Source of the DNA: a virus | Direction: 5' to 3' (one strand) | Virus record (IMG/VR): IMGVR_UViG_3300032285_002448 | Location: 1 to 62,057 of that record | Length of the DNA stretch: 62,057 bases | Shown here: positions 19,301 through 27,846 of the stretch, one piece after another | Layout of the letters: each line of letters begins with the position of its first letter | Position numbering within the stretch: position 1 is the stretch's first letter | Translations under genes and position numbers: made by a program | The notes under the pieces: model-generated | Told to the model about the DNA's origin: nothing | Seen by the model: the letters and a program-made list of their open reading frames with translations, nothing else | Database searches by the model: none

Positions 19301-20733
19301 TTAATACCTTACAAGCTGAATTAGGAAACAATAGAGTTACCTCAATTAAACTTAACGAAGGAAGCAAGGCATATACTGAAATAAATCACAATCTAGCATC
19401 GCCAATTTCTGTATTAGTTGAAACTGCGGCAAATCTAGCTTTTGGAATTGTAGCCACGATTGCAATATCATCTAAACAAGTTTCAGTAGGATCGTCTACA
19501 ACATTTACACCTGTAACATTTACAGGCGGTAGTGGTGTTAAGACATACAGCATTTCACCAGGTTTACCAGGCGGCTTAAATTTTAATACTTCTACAGGAA
19601 CAATATCAGGAACTCCTACATTAAGTTCTCAAACTACAGCTTATGCAGTTACAGCTACAGACGCTGCCGGTAAGAGTGTTTCTGCCATATTTACTTTAGC
19701 TGTGTTAGCAGTTGGCGGTGGAAGTGGTGCTGTAGTCAATCACAATGATTGGAACCTATTACAAACTAAGGTAGCTACAGTTTTAGGAGCACCAAGTGGT
19801 AGCACTGTAGATGCAGGGTGGGGACAGCAATCGAGTATTGTTAGTAGTCAAATTTCTGCTTATCAGGAAATTACTGGAGTAGAGTTTAATCAAATAGCAA
19901 CAGATGTCGATACATGCTATCAACACATCAACAATACTCGATATCAACCTTATTCTAGATCACCTACGCCTCCAATTTATTATCTAGTAACTCAAGCAGA
20001 CTATACAGAATTATCAGGCAAAGTTGATTATGTATATTCAAACAGAACGACAGTTTCTCCAACTAAACTAACAAATTCTTCATGGACTGCACAAACAGGT
20101 TCTGTTGCATTTAATCAAATACTTGGTTATGCTTATCAGGTTGAATTTGCAAACAACGCCGCCTTTAGAAGTTTTTGGAATGCAGGTGGATCAATAAATT
20201 GGAAATTTGCATTTGGTAATACCGCCGGTAATCCAATTAGTCAAGGTTGGACAGACTTACTAGGTAACATGGGGTCATTTACTCTTACTAAAGATGCGTT
20301 TTATCAATCCGGACAAGCTATATCTTATCCTGCAACTATAGGGTTCACAGGTGGAGTTTACGGTGGAAACATGTTAGTAGCCCCAAATCCTATTGCTAAT
20401 CCGGGAATTACAAAATCAGCTATAGTATATGAAGCTGATGCACATTACACAAGCAGTTTCTTTTCTATGTGGGTTGGGCTAGACAATGGCGACTTATTCC
20501 AAGCAAAATCAATCTATGTGATAATGGCATTAGCTAATCAGTACTCAGGCACTGGTGGTTCTAACAGCACATCATCTGGTAATGCTATGATACGCCAAAT
20601 TTTAACATATCCTTTCAATAATCAGCCTATTGGTCAGACCCATGCGTATAATTACATAGACGGTACTACAAATTATTCTGCATACTATAACGGTATTGAG
20701 CCGAATAATCCTTTTGTAACAGGACCGTTCTAA
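16381..20733 (+). CDS. Giant subtilase/Ig-like/alpha-beta hydrolase fusion virion protein
   Basis: A 1450-residue multidomain protein. Residues 1-80: propeptide-like domain shared with the subtilase at 679-2244. Residues ~140-545: S8 protease with Asp153 (VVDGHADP), His218 (NNHGTHVAS), oxyanion Asn368 (GAAGNN) and Ser480 (GTSQATPQ). Residues ~550-715: putative Ig (He_PIG)-like repeat. Residues ~725-1015: alpha/beta hydrolase with HGGGW (752-756), Ser861 (GASAGGH), Asp962 and His1003, so a complete esterase triad. Residues ~1020-1110: second He_PIG-like domain. Residues ~1115-1450: virion domain shared with the two upstream genes. AAGGA precedes the ATG. It is probably a surface-degrading tail protein. 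Confidence 0.85.
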   Translation: MSDLIEYIVIVHNIEDKQALHDEIINLGGSECVPDREVDCCLNPTTSRNTHYMMTEAEAELIKQDPRVWDVSRTWQDLGLSVGHFNVSYSQISNHFSKGNTQASTDVNWALLQVLEGQNRFQWGNDSPIQLFDVAASITVPFSGKNVDIVVVDGHADPAHPEFAVNADGTGGSRYNQINWLAYTNAIFNGTNGTYVYTPYGGTAASAIDSLLEANNNHGTHVASSCAGNQQGWARSANIYNIGFGFPDSNPTNSTTNAYINSYFFQYVKYWHQNKTVNPSTGTRNPTICTNSWGYTSTVPRTDILAVNYQGTLYQAPAGGFSAAQLATYGIPCFDGTNCSVPARYTPMESQITDLINAGVIMIGAAGNNGAYIARDTASSTDNNYFNSFLASGGNTYYYCRGSTPSAVTGVINVGALDASYTTAKTYFSNCGPRVDVYSPGYNITGAFSTFAGLSYEGYPQGVADPRNSGYSIGKVPGTSQATPQVAGLVACLLEAFPTAGPADALSYITATAKTGQMVSGQFIYNGFDYSSIQGGNNRVLYASFPNSPVASVALSTVSVKTGSQVKFTPVIGSGGVGQLTYTISPNLPTGTTFQGWIESIPGNTSYSFFHVTSSNSSSIQQGDSISGSGVTQGSFLEWPTDASKTTWTIRPGYSANVGSAGSPISINNGFHINSLTGEITGRVSNVLGLTTYSVTVTGNNISTSASFNLRVNTEASPTVTTEVPYGTDLLQRCDIYQQTGVTPQGVIIWVHGGGWSGGAKSPYGFNSSQGGYWINDYDQINQLAKQGYIVVNCNYRLATAGTDYIPSGGTTNNYHPAGAADIETIIQFCTVANAGSSYSALWNQIVNAVNTYGLIISGASAGGHLVAFAGMKYINDYGNNKITAICPIVGPTDLDWVTLNDTSITQTAKDIVDNYVNSASPVALQAASPRYIYGSDSSPGYVHNAVKNSTVKWIFINNLNDTLVPPALTDNFINTLQAELGNNRVTSIKLNEGSKAYTEINHNLASPISVLVETAANLAFGIVATIAISSKQVSVGSSTTFTPVTFTGGSGVKTYSISPGLPGGLNFNTSTGTISGTPTLSSQTTAYAVTATDAAGKSVSAIFTLAVLAVGGGSGAVVNHNDWNLLQTKVATVLGAPSGSTVDAGWGQQSSIVSSQISAYQEITGVEFNQIATDVDTCYQHINNTRYQPYSRSPTPPIYYLVTQADYTELSGKVDYVYSNRTTVSPTKLTNSSWTAQTGSVAFNQILGYAYQVEFANNAAFRSFWNAGGSINWKFAFGNTAGNPISQGWTDLLGNMGSFTLTKDAFYQSGQAISYPATIGFTGGVYGGNMLVAPNPIANPGITKSAIVYEADAHYTSSFFSMWVGLDNGDLFQAKSIYVIMALANQYSGTGGSNSTSSGNAMIRQILTYPFNNQPIGQTHAYNYIDGTTNYSAYYNGIEPNNPFVTGPF

Positions 20734-20742
20734 AGGTGACTA

Positions 20743-21084
20743 ATGGATGAAAGACTGGTAAAAGCATTAGAGCATGCTGAGTATAGGCAAACTCTAGGAA
20801 TCGAAAGACAACGACTAAAAGACAAAGCACATGCAGAACTTGTTATAGGTTATAGCGGTGGCATGTTTACTGTTGATCGTACTTTGATTGGTTTTATAAA
20901 CTCTATCAAAGAATACGGTTCCGCTGTTATATTAGACGACAACGGATATCCTGTACAAATCGACGACCTGGAAGAATTCCAGTCTCGAGTAGTCAGTACA
21001 TATTTTGAAGTTACCAATAGATATCTCACAGACTACAACGAAATCAAACAAAAAAGAACAGCGGCCAAACTGGTAGATCTATGA
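20743..21084 (+). CDS. Hypothetical protein, possible virion assembly factor
   Basis: A 113-residue, mostly helical charged protein (ALEHAEYRQTLGIERQRLKD at the start, KQKRTAAKLVDL at the end) with a short beta centre (GGMFTVDRTLIGFI). It follows the giant subtilase by 9 bases with AAAGGTG before its ATG and overlaps the first glycosyltransferase-like gene by 4 bases (ATGA). I recognise no family. Its place suggests a chaperone or connector for the tail proteins. Confidence 0.6.
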   Translation: MDERLVKALEHAEYRQTLGIERQRLKDKAHAELVIGYSGGMFTVDRTLIGFINSIKEYGSAVILDDNGYPVQIDDLEEFQSRVVSTYFEVTNRYLTDYNEIKQKRTAAKLVDL

Positions 21085-21887
21085 ATCAAGGATGCTGTAT
21101 CTTTGCCTTTGATGGCGACATTGCATATGGCCCACAAGCAGTTCTAGCGGCCACTCTAGTTAAAAAGTATCTCAACATACCTGTAACTCTTATTACAGAC
21201 AAACTAACTTCAAGCAATACTAACTGCACTATTTTTGATCAAGTTATTATTATTGAGATAGAAGATACAGATAACTCACGTGTGTTATCTGGCAGAAACA
21301 TTTCATTTAAAAACATCAATAGAAATAGAATTTACGATATTACTCCGTACGATAGGACATTACTAATTGATAGCGACTTTCTAGTATTCAGTGACCGATT
21401 AAAACCTTACTTGGATAGTGATAACGATTTCATGATATGTGAAAGCATGAAAGATTTATGCCCAAGAAGACCTGGGGGCGATGTTTGGTTCAGCCCATCA
21501 AGTCTTCATATGCTATGGGCAACAAATATTATATTCAACAAAACACCTGAAAACAAAATACTGTTTGATCTAGTAGAACACGTTAGAGAGAATTGGCAAT
21601 GGTATGGGACACTTTATCAGTTTGATACTAGAAGATTTAGAAACGACTATGCATTTACAGTTGCATGTCATATAATGAGCGGGTTTGGCTGTGAAAAATA
21701 TCATGTGGCGTTACCTAGTCCTATCTTAATCACTGATAGAGACTCTTTAGTAAAAATAACCAACACAAGCATGACATGGGTACTGGGCGAACAAAATACG
21801 CTTGTCAAAACAACCAATCAAGATATTCATATGATGAATAAAATTGAATTGTTAGAAAAAATAGATACCTTTACATTATATGATTGA
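21081..21887 (+). CDS. GT-A-type glycosyltransferase-like protein 1
   Basis: A 268-residue protein with a nucleotide-sugar-transferase layout. The N-terminal strand is CCIFAFDGD. The region YDRTLLIDSDFLVF has a DxD motif (Asp97-Ser-Asp99) of the kind that binds a metal and the sugar nucleotide. A long C-terminal acceptor-like half follows. It overlaps the next, similar gene by 8 bases. A paralogous pair of transferases after virion genes suggests glycosylation of a phage or host surface molecule. The donor and acceptor are unknown. Confidence 0.65.
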   Translation: MNQGCCIFAFDGDIAYGPQAVLAATLVKKYLNIPVTLITDKLTSSNTNCTIFDQVIIIEIEDTDNSRVLSGRNISFKNINRNRIYDITPYDRTLLIDSDFLVFSDRLKPYLDSDNDFMICESMKDLCPRRPGGDVWFSPSSLHMLWATNIIFNKTPENKILFDLVEHVRENWQWYGTLYQFDTRRFRNDYAFTVACHIMSGFGCEKYHVALPSPILITDRDSLVKITNTSMTWVLGEQNTLVKTTNQDIHMMNKIELLEKIDTFTLYD

Positions 21888-22743
21888 AAAGCTATTAGAC
21901 AAAGGCTATTTTATGATAGCTAACAGTACTAAAGAAACAAACTATCTTAAGTTAGCGTATATAACTGCACTGACTATAAAATTAACACAGCCCGAAGGGT
22001 TTAACAATGTAAGCATTGCTACAACAAAGGTAAAGAACGCACAGGCTTTAAAGTTATCTTGGGTATTTGATCAAATTATAGACTACGAAGGCCCTAAAGG
22101 AATGAATGCTAGATCAAGAGCATACGAGCATACTCCTTATAAAGAAACAGTATTCATTGACGGAGATTTCTTATTCCTTAATGATGTTAGCCACTGGTGG
22201 ACTCATATGCAGAAACACGACCTGTGGTGTGCAACTCGCCCTATGACGTTTCGTAATGAAACAATGACCAGCAAGTACTATCGAAAAGTCTTTCTTGACA
22301 ACAACTTGCCAGACTTTTATTCTGGTTGGTTGTACTTTAAACAAAGCAGAGAAACATCTAAGTTCTGGGATATGATGCGAGCCTTAACTGATTATCCAGA
22401 GACATGGAAATCACAATTAATTAACTACAACTTTGAAAGTATTCCTACTGACGAAGCATGTGCGCTGGCCGCAAAGATGTTAGACATGGTTGAGGACATG
22501 AGTGATCCAAATTTACCATTTCCTAGATTCACTCATATGAAATCTAAATCGCAAGGGTTTGGTGATCATGCAACTAACTGGACTGATTACATAGCATTTC
22601 ATTACAACAAAGACTTTAATGTAAAAGTTGGTCCTTATTTCCAGCAAGACATTTTACATTATACACAGAAAGATCTAATTAGTGAAAACTTTATTAATAT
22701 GTTAGAGGACAAGGTATGGAACAAGTACAAAGACATTATGTAA
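21880..22743 (+). CDS. GT-A-type glycosyltransferase-like protein 2
   Basis: A 287-residue relative of the preceding gene. YKETVFIDGDFLFLND carries the DxD motif (Asp94-Gly-Asp96), and the region before it (NSTKETNYLKLAYITALTIK) looks like the nucleotide-binding N-terminus. FYSGWLYFKQS and IPTDEACALAAK are typical of glycosyltransferase acceptor loops. It overlaps the genes on both sides and is in the same operon. The substrate is unknown. Confidence 0.7.
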   Translation: MIEKLLDKGYFMIANSTKETNYLKLAYITALTIKLTQPEGFNNVSIATTKVKNAQALKLSWVFDQIIDYEGPKGMNARSRAYEHTPYKETVFIDGDFLFLNDVSHWWTHMQKHDLWCATRPMTFRNETMTSKYYRKVFLDNNLPDFYSGWLYFKQSRETSKFWDMMRALTDYPETWKSQLINYNFESIPTDEACALAAKMLDMVEDMSDPNLPFPRFTHMKSKSQGFGDHATNWTDYIAFHYNKDFNVKVGPYFQQDILHYTQKDLISENFINMLEDKVWNKYKDIM

Positions 22744-23276
22744 AATTTAATTCTTCTACATTAGATATCCAGTCCATGGGCGTTCATTACACAGAAGAAC
22801 CAGAGTTTAGCGTATTAGAAGTAGAATGGAAATTAATAGAACCGTTTTTTGTTGATTTAAAAAATATACACGAGTACTATCCTTTAATTGAAAATAATTC
22901 AATTGTAGGTTTTAGACGTAAAAGGATGTTTAATAGTAGCGTTGTTAAGAATGACGATCTCGAAACAGTTAAGTCTATCAGACCTTATGAAAATTTCATA
23001 GCAGACTGTGCTATACTTGCACAACTAACTGGTAAAACTCTAAAGCTGACTTACGATCAATATCATTTTGATAATATTACCAATCAAGAGAATATCGAAA
23101 GATTGACTTTAGTTAAGGAAAAAGTATATAATATACACATTACAGAAAAGGGTAATCCCTACAATCTATACGACACCAAAGAGATTCAAGTAACTAACTT
23201 TATCAGTGGTGTGCCTGTAGAATTGCCCTACGAAGGTCCAAGCCCAATATCAGTTTATGTCGTTGCTAAAAATTAG
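22716..23276 (+). CDS. Hypothetical protein between glycosyltransferase-like genes
   Basis: A 186-residue protein with no motif I recognise. It begins inside the 3' end of the preceding transferase gene (28 bases overlap) with AAGG just before the ATG. The next gene starts inside its own 3' end. The sequence looks like an alpha/beta or beta-rich fold (EPEFSVLEVEWKLIEP; PVELPYEGPSPISVYVV). It may be a structural partner of the flanking transferases. Confidence 0.6.
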   Translation: MEQVQRHYVKFNSSTLDIQSMGVHYTEEPEFSVLEVEWKLIEPFFVDLKNIHEYYPLIENNSIVGFRRKRMFNSSVVKNDDLETVKSIRPYENFIADCAILAQLTGKTLKLTYDQYHFDNITNQENIERLTLVKEKVYNIHITEKGNPYNLYDTKEIQVTNFISGVPVELPYEGPSPISVYVVAKN

Positions 23277-24132
23277 TGAGCTAGATTGCATATTCATCTC
23301 ATACGATGAACCAAATGCAGAATTAAACTATGCAAGACTATTGCAGGAGGCACCTTGGGCAAAACGTGTACACGGTGTTAAAGGTAGTGATGCGTGTCAT
23401 AAGGCTGCGGCTAATCTAAGCGATACTGATTGGTTTGTTACTGTTGATGCAGATAACATCGTTAATCCTAAATTTTGGGATTTGGAAATTGATTTAGACA
23501 AGTACCCAAACGCACAAGCATTTAACTGGCCAGGGCGTAACAATATTAACGGACTGCGTTATGGTAACGGCAGTCTTAAAGCATGGCGCAAAGAATTTGT
23601 GTTGAACATGCGAACACACGAAGCCGCAGAAGAAGATAAAGGTCAAGTAGACTTTTGTTGGGAGGCAGGATACTATCCTCTCACTGTTAGCTATTCAGAT
23701 ACTATCATAAACACTACTCCTTTGCAAGCATGGAGAGCAGGTTTCCGTGAAGGAGTCAAAATGTGTTTAGATCGTGGCATCCGCCTTGAGCAAGGTAAAC
23801 CTGCAAAAGATGTCATATGGTGGGAAAACCTACATAGATTGAAACAGTGGCTTACATTAGGTATACATGTTGACCAGGGTGCATGGGCAATCGTTGGAGC
23901 ATGGCAAGGTGTTTATCTTACTATGTGTACTGATTGGGACATTACCAATGTTCGAGACTTTGAAATTCTAAATGAAATGTTTGATAAGATATTTGGAACA
24001 GATCCATTAGAACTAATTCAAATGTATCAACTAAAGGCAAAAGATTTTATTAGTGTTCCTGTTCTTAATGCAGATACAAGCGCATACGTAGTGAACACAT
24101 TTGACGAGTTTTACAGGCTTAATCGTGTATGA
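23257..24132 (+). CDS. Glycosyltransferase-like protein 3 (FISYDEPNAE family)
   Basis: A 291-residue protein with an N-terminal strand/loop CIFISYDEPNAELNY and a DxD-like motif in DWFVTVDADNIVN (Asp64-Ala-Asp66), consistent with a GT-A fold. The motif GRNNINGLRYGNGSLKAW is shared with the next gene (SRNPLNNLEYGYGGVKLL), so the two are paralogues. It overlaps both neighbours. Phage members of this type are usually annotated as hypothetical, and no sugar is known. Confidence 0.6.
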   Translation: MSLLKISELDCIFISYDEPNAELNYARLLQEAPWAKRVHGVKGSDACHKAAANLSDTDWFVTVDADNIVNPKFWDLEIDLDKYPNAQAFNWPGRNNINGLRYGNGSLKAWRKEFVLNMRTHEAAEEDKGQVDFCWEAGYYPLTVSYSDTIINTTPLQAWRAGFREGVKMCLDRGIRLEQGKPAKDVIWWENLHRLKQWLTLGIHVDQGAWAIVGAWQGVYLTMCTDWDITNVRDFEILNEMFDKIFGTDPLELIQMYQLKAKDFISVPVLNADTSAYVVNTFDEFYRLNRV

Positions 24133-24826
24133 TTTAATTTTTATCAGTTACGGAGAACCAAACGCTGAAGAAAACTATCAGCGTGTTAAATCAAGGTTTC
24201 CTCTTACTAAGCGTGTTAAGGATGTTAAAGGTATACATCAAGCACACATTAAAGCCGCACGTATGAGCTTTACTGAAATGTTTTGGGTCGTCGACGGCGA
24301 TGCACAAATACTAGATTCATTCAGCTTTGATTACAAAGTACCAGAATGGGATTTAGAATGTGTGCATGTGTGGCGCAGTCGCAACCCGCTTAATAACTTA
24401 GAGTACGGCTACGGTGGCGTTAAACTACTACCTAAGAAGCTTACTATCAATATGGATTTAACCAAGCCTGATATGACTACCAGTATTAGCACCAAGTTTA
24501 AAGCAATGCCAGAAGTCAGCAATATTACTGCATTTAATACAGATGCGTTTAGTACATGGCGTTCAGCATTTAGAGAATGTGCTAAGTTGTCTAGCAAAAT
24601 TATTGACGGTCAAGTAGATACTGAAACTGAAGATAGGCTAGATACATGGTGTCATCTTAATACTGATATACCATTTGGCGCACACGGATATGCAGGAGCA
24701 TTAGCCGGAAAGAAATTTGGTCTTGAGCATGTTGCAGAAATAAGTAAAATTAACGATTACAGCTGGCTAAGAGAACAATATGAAAAAACTTTTAAAAATA
24801 CTAATGACTCCGTGGCAGTGGTATAA
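24125..24826 (+). CDS. Glycosyltransferase-like protein 4 (FISYGEPNAE family)
   Basis: A 233-residue paralogue of the preceding gene. It has LIFISYGEPNAEENYQRV at the start and a DxD-like motif in MFWVVDGDAQI (Asp57-Gly-Asp59). I chose the GTG at 24125, which aligns with the paralogue and follows an AGG. A TTG at 24101 would give a longer overlap. With the previous gene it may form a heteromeric or sequential transferase pair. The 3' end overlaps a 33-codon ORF. Confidence 0.6.
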   Translation: MYDLIFISYGEPNAEENYQRVKSRFPLTKRVKDVKGIHQAHIKAARMSFTEMFWVVDGDAQILDSFSFDYKVPEWDLECVHVWRSRNPLNNLEYGYGGVKLLPKKLTINMDLTKPDMTTSISTKFKAMPEVSNITAFNTDAFSTWRSAFRECAKLSSKIIDGQVDTETEDRLDTWCHLNTDIPFGAHGYAGALAGKKFGLEHVAEISKINDYSWLREQYEKTFKNTNDSVAVV

Positions 24827-24881
24827 GTCACAAAAGCGTCTTAAAGCGTTAGCAAAACAAGATCCATTTATATACAAATGA
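24780..24881 (+). CDS. 33-residue basic small ORF coupled to the carbamoyltransferase
   Basis: An ATG at 24780 opens a 33-codon frame that ends in an ATGA overlap with the carbamoyltransferase start at 24878. The peptide is strongly basic and aromatic: KKLLKILMTPWQWYKSQKRL, then KALAKQDPFIYK. The first 46 bases overlap the preceding gene in another frame. The basic amphipathic character and translational coupling suggest a real micro-protein rather than chance, but I cannot name a function. It could also be a leader peptide. Confidence 0.5.
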   Translation: MKKLLKILMTPWQWYKSQKRLKALAKQDPFIYK

Positions 24882-26368
24882 TTACTTGGGGGATATCAGC
24901 TAACAGTCATAATGCGGCCGTTGCCGTGTTTGCTGACGAACATCTGATATTTGCTTCAGAGACAGAACGCTGGAGCGGAATTAAAAACGATCCTAATCTT
25001 AATAAAGATCTAATCTACTATCTAAACTCTCGCAACCTTACTCCTGATCGTGTAGTTTGGTACGAAAAGCCTTTGCTGAAAACATTTAGACAACTTGAAG
25101 CAGGCCAAGGCTGGCGCTATCGAGAAAACAATATCAAAAAATATTTAAAAGAGTATCTACCAAGTACACCTATAAAGTATATAAGCCATCACAAAAGCCA
25201 TGCGGCTGGTGGGTACTGTACCAGCGGGTTTGATCAAGCCTGCATACTTGTAATAGATGCTATTGGAGAATACGAAACACTTACCATATGGAGTGGGGAA
25301 GGTAGTAAGTTAACTAAACTATACAGCTTAGAGTATCCAAACAGCATAGGACTTTGGTATAGCGCAATGACACAGCGATGTGGGTTGGCGCCAAACGAAG
25401 AAGAGTATATCCTAATGGGCATGGCCGCATACGGCGACCCTAAGAAATACTTTAATAGAATATTATCAGACTTCTTTAGTTTCCCCGATGATGAATGGAA
25501 TCATATTTTTCGTTTGAAAGAAAACCTACATCGTGGATGCAGGTCATGGGCACTGGAACTTAGCACAGAGCAAGATTTATTTGACATCGCAGCCGCAACA
25601 CAAGCAGTGTACGAAACAGTATTTGAACGTGTTCTACAGTACGCTACAAAATTATCATCAAGCCGTAATTTAGTATTCATGGGCGGATGTGCGTTAAACT
25701 GTGTAGCAAACAAACTAACTGGCAAGTATTTTGATAATACATGGATAATGCCAGCGCCGGGCGATAGTGGTAGTGCTATTGGTGCGGTATATGCATCAAA
25801 GCCGCATTGGCGAATGCAACCGTATGAATTCACTCCATTGCTTGGATACGAGATGCGTGGAAATGCAAACAACTACGAAATTGTATCTTATCTAGAAAAG
25901 AATCAGATATGCGGCGTTGCTAGAGGTCAAGCAGAATTTGGGCCACGTGCATTAGGTAACAGAAGCCTGCTTGCAGATCCACGTGGTAATGATATAAAGG
26001 AAAAAGTAAATGCAATTAAACAACGACAACAATTTAGACCATTCGCTCCCGCAATTTTGGAGGAGTTATGTGACACTTACTTTGATATGCCTAGCGGTTG
26101 GAATAACAGTAGGTATATGCAAGTCGTCGCTCGTTGTAGGGTTCCTTACTTATTTCCTGCTATCGTTCATGCTGACGGGACTTCTCGTGTTCAAACTGTC
26201 CCAAAAGATGGAAGCAAGTTTAGAGAACTCTTAGAACTATGGTATGCTCGGACAGGATGTCCTATGTTGCTGAATACCAGCTTGAACATTAAAGGCAAGC
26301 CAATGGTAAACAGTAGGGATGATGCGTTAGATTTTCAAAACACTTACAATATTAAAGTGTTTACGTAG
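24878..26368 (+). CDS. NodU/CmcH-family carbamoyltransferase
   Basis: A 496-residue O-carbamoyltransferase. The N-terminal Kae1-like domain has SANSHNAAVAVF, HHKSHAAGG (metal/adenylate site) and MGGCALNCVAN. The C-terminal YrdC-like domain has AEFGPRALGNRSLLADPRG and LNTSLN. These enzymes transfer a carbamoyl group from carbamoyl phosphate to a hydroxyl of a sugar, antibiotic or other small molecule, using ATP. The ATG overlaps the small-ORF stop. It follows four glycosyltransferase-like genes, so a carbamoylated sugar is a reasonable inference. The end overlaps the convergent gene by 8 bases. Confidence 0.93.
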   Translation: MITWGISANSHNAAVAVFADEHLIFASETERWSGIKNDPNLNKDLIYYLNSRNLTPDRVVWYEKPLLKTFRQLEAGQGWRYRENNIKKYLKEYLPSTPIKYISHHKSHAAGGYCTSGFDQACILVIDAIGEYETLTIWSGEGSKLTKLYSLEYPNSIGLWYSAMTQRCGLAPNEEEYILMGMAAYGDPKKYFNRILSDFFSFPDDEWNHIFRLKENLHRGCRSWALELSTEQDLFDIAAATQAVYETVFERVLQYATKLSSSRNLVFMGGCALNCVANKLTGKYFDNTWIMPAPGDSGSAIGAVYASKPHWRMQPYEFTPLLGYEMRGNANNYEIVSYLEKNQICGVARGQAEFGPRALGNRSLLADPRGNDIKEKVNAIKQRQQFRPFAPAILEELCDTYFDMPSGWNNSRYMQVVARCRVPYLFPAIVHADGTSRVQTVPKDGSKFRELLELWYARTGCPMLLNTSLNIKGKPMVNSRDDALDFQNTYNIKVFT

Positions 26369-27122
26369 CCCAGCCAAAACCTTTTAGCATTATTTTTAAA
26401 CTACTATTATCTGGTAGTTTATCTGAAACCAGTTGCGCAAATTCACGGTCTTCAGTACATTGTGAACCAATCACAGCCATAACTTCATAACTAGACATCC
26501 AGTATGTAGATGAAGTCTGTACTACCAGTTTAGATATATTGATGTCAGCTTCCATTACTGCCGCTACTTGTCTGCGTATATCCCCGTTCTGGCCAAATTC
26601 ACTTGCAAGAGCCCCGGGCGCTGTAGTAGGATCTAATGCAATTCCTCTTACTAATGCTATACGATTTTCATCTTGTCTTAACTGCTCAGCTTGCATAGCA
26701 TCTGCTTGATCTTGTGTTAATTGATTCTGCGCAACTAACATTTCTTTATATTGATTAAATGCATCTATAGCTTGAGCTTGTAAATGATTAGATTCGTTGT
26801 TTGTTTTTTCAATGTCTAATTGTTGTTGCCATAATCTCATAGCTTCAGCATCTTGCAGGGCTTGTGCATTTAAGATTTCATAATCGACAATAGCTTGGTA
26901 TGCTGAGGCTGATTGATCTAATCCTAACGGGTATCCTACAGGATTTAATGTAAACCAATTGCCGTCTATATTAAATTTTAACGTTCTTGTTTCTGATGTA
27001 GGAGTTTCTGTTAATGTCCATACCTGGCCTAGTAAGTCGTAAGGGCAATTGCCAGAACAAATTATCTGATCGTTGCTATCGAATATTTGATATAGTATTA
27101 GGCTGGTTGAAAGGTTAGGCAT
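26361..27122 (-). CDS. Hypothetical coiled-coil protein
   Basis: A 253-residue protein with an N-terminal beta-rich part (SLILYQIFDSNDQIICSG) and a long Gln/Ala-rich coiled coil at about residues 75-155 (LWQQQLDIEKTNNESNHLQA). It begins inside the 3' end of the preceding gene on the same strand (25 bases) and overlaps the convergent carbamoyltransferase. The build resembles phage tail or neck accessory proteins, but I see no diagnostic motif. Confidence 0.6.
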   Translation of the reverse strand: MPNLSTSLILYQIFDSNDQIICSGNCPYDLLGQVWTLTETPTSETRTLKFNIDGNWFTLNPVGYPLGLDQSASAYQAIVDYEILNAQALQDAEAMRLWQQQLDIEKTNNESNHLQAQAIDAFNQYKEMLVAQNQLTQDQADAMQAEQLRQDENRIALVRGIALDPTTAPGALASEFGQNGDIRRQVAAVMEADINISKLVVQTSSTYWMSSYEVMAVIGSQCTEDREFAQLVSDKLPDNSSLKIMLKGFGWAT

Positions 27123-27829
27123 AATTTCATTAGGTCTTGGTATTTTGATGTTAAATCAATTTGAGTTCCAAATAGCTTACTCAATAGCTGTGATATTGCT
27201 GAAGGACTATTAATTAGACGTTGTGCCTTTTCAACATACTCATCACGAGTAATTTCTCCTTTTATGTCACCAATAAGAAAATAGCGTTGAGTTCCTGGAT
27301 CATAGTACAATCTTTTTAATGTATCAAGTGACTCAGGGTATACTGGTTCTGTTGGAGTTGCAATTACTGTATCTATTAAACCTATAAGGCTTTGTTCAGC
27401 TTTTATTGATTCAGCTACATATATATCAACAATGTCTGCTGGGTTAGAAGTTTGAATTAGATTCAATACATTAATACCCATAGTATTAAAAGGTCTAACT
27501 TGCTCAACGTATGTATAAACTATTCCCCACAATGTAACAGCTTCTATTACAGTTGGCTTTTCTATCGCTATACTGTTATTAGTATCTGCCGCATTGCTTA
27601 ACAGTTGTTTTCTTGTGTAGTCAGCAGTATGATCACCTGCTACTAATATATAAGATTGTCCGTTATAATCAAAATAGCCACAATATGTAGGATCGTATAA
27701 GAAATATCCAGTAGGAGCTGTTTCCCAAATTCTACTTGAATCTGGGTGAAATCTTGGTAGATTGATATGAAACTCGTCAGCTCTAGACGGAGTCCATGAA
27801 AGTATTTTTTGTTGCAGGATATCTAGCAT
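27098..27829 (-). CDS. Hypothetical protein
   Basis: A 243-residue protein from the ATG at 27829. A TTG at 27844 is an alternative start. The sequence has short beta-type segments (GYFLYDPTYCGYFDYNGQSY, YYDPGTQRYFLIGD) that look like paired repeats, and a mostly helical C-terminus. It is followed by the coiled-coil gene with overlap and preceded by the kinase-like gene 17 bases upstream. I recognise no domain. Confidence 0.55.
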   Translation of the reverse strand: MLDILQQKILSWTPSRADEFHINLPRFHPDSSRIWETAPTGYFLYDPTYCGYFDYNGQSYILVAGDHTADYTRKQLLSNAADTNNSIAIEKPTVIEAVTLWGIVYTYVEQVRPFNTMGINVLNLIQTSNPADIVDIYVAESIKAEQSLIGLIDTVIATPTEPVYPESLDTLKRLYYDPGTQRYFLIGDIKGEITRDEYVEKAQRLINSPSAISQLLSKLFGTQIDLTSKYQDLMKLCLTFQPA

Positions 27830-27846
27830 ATCTTTATTTACCAATT

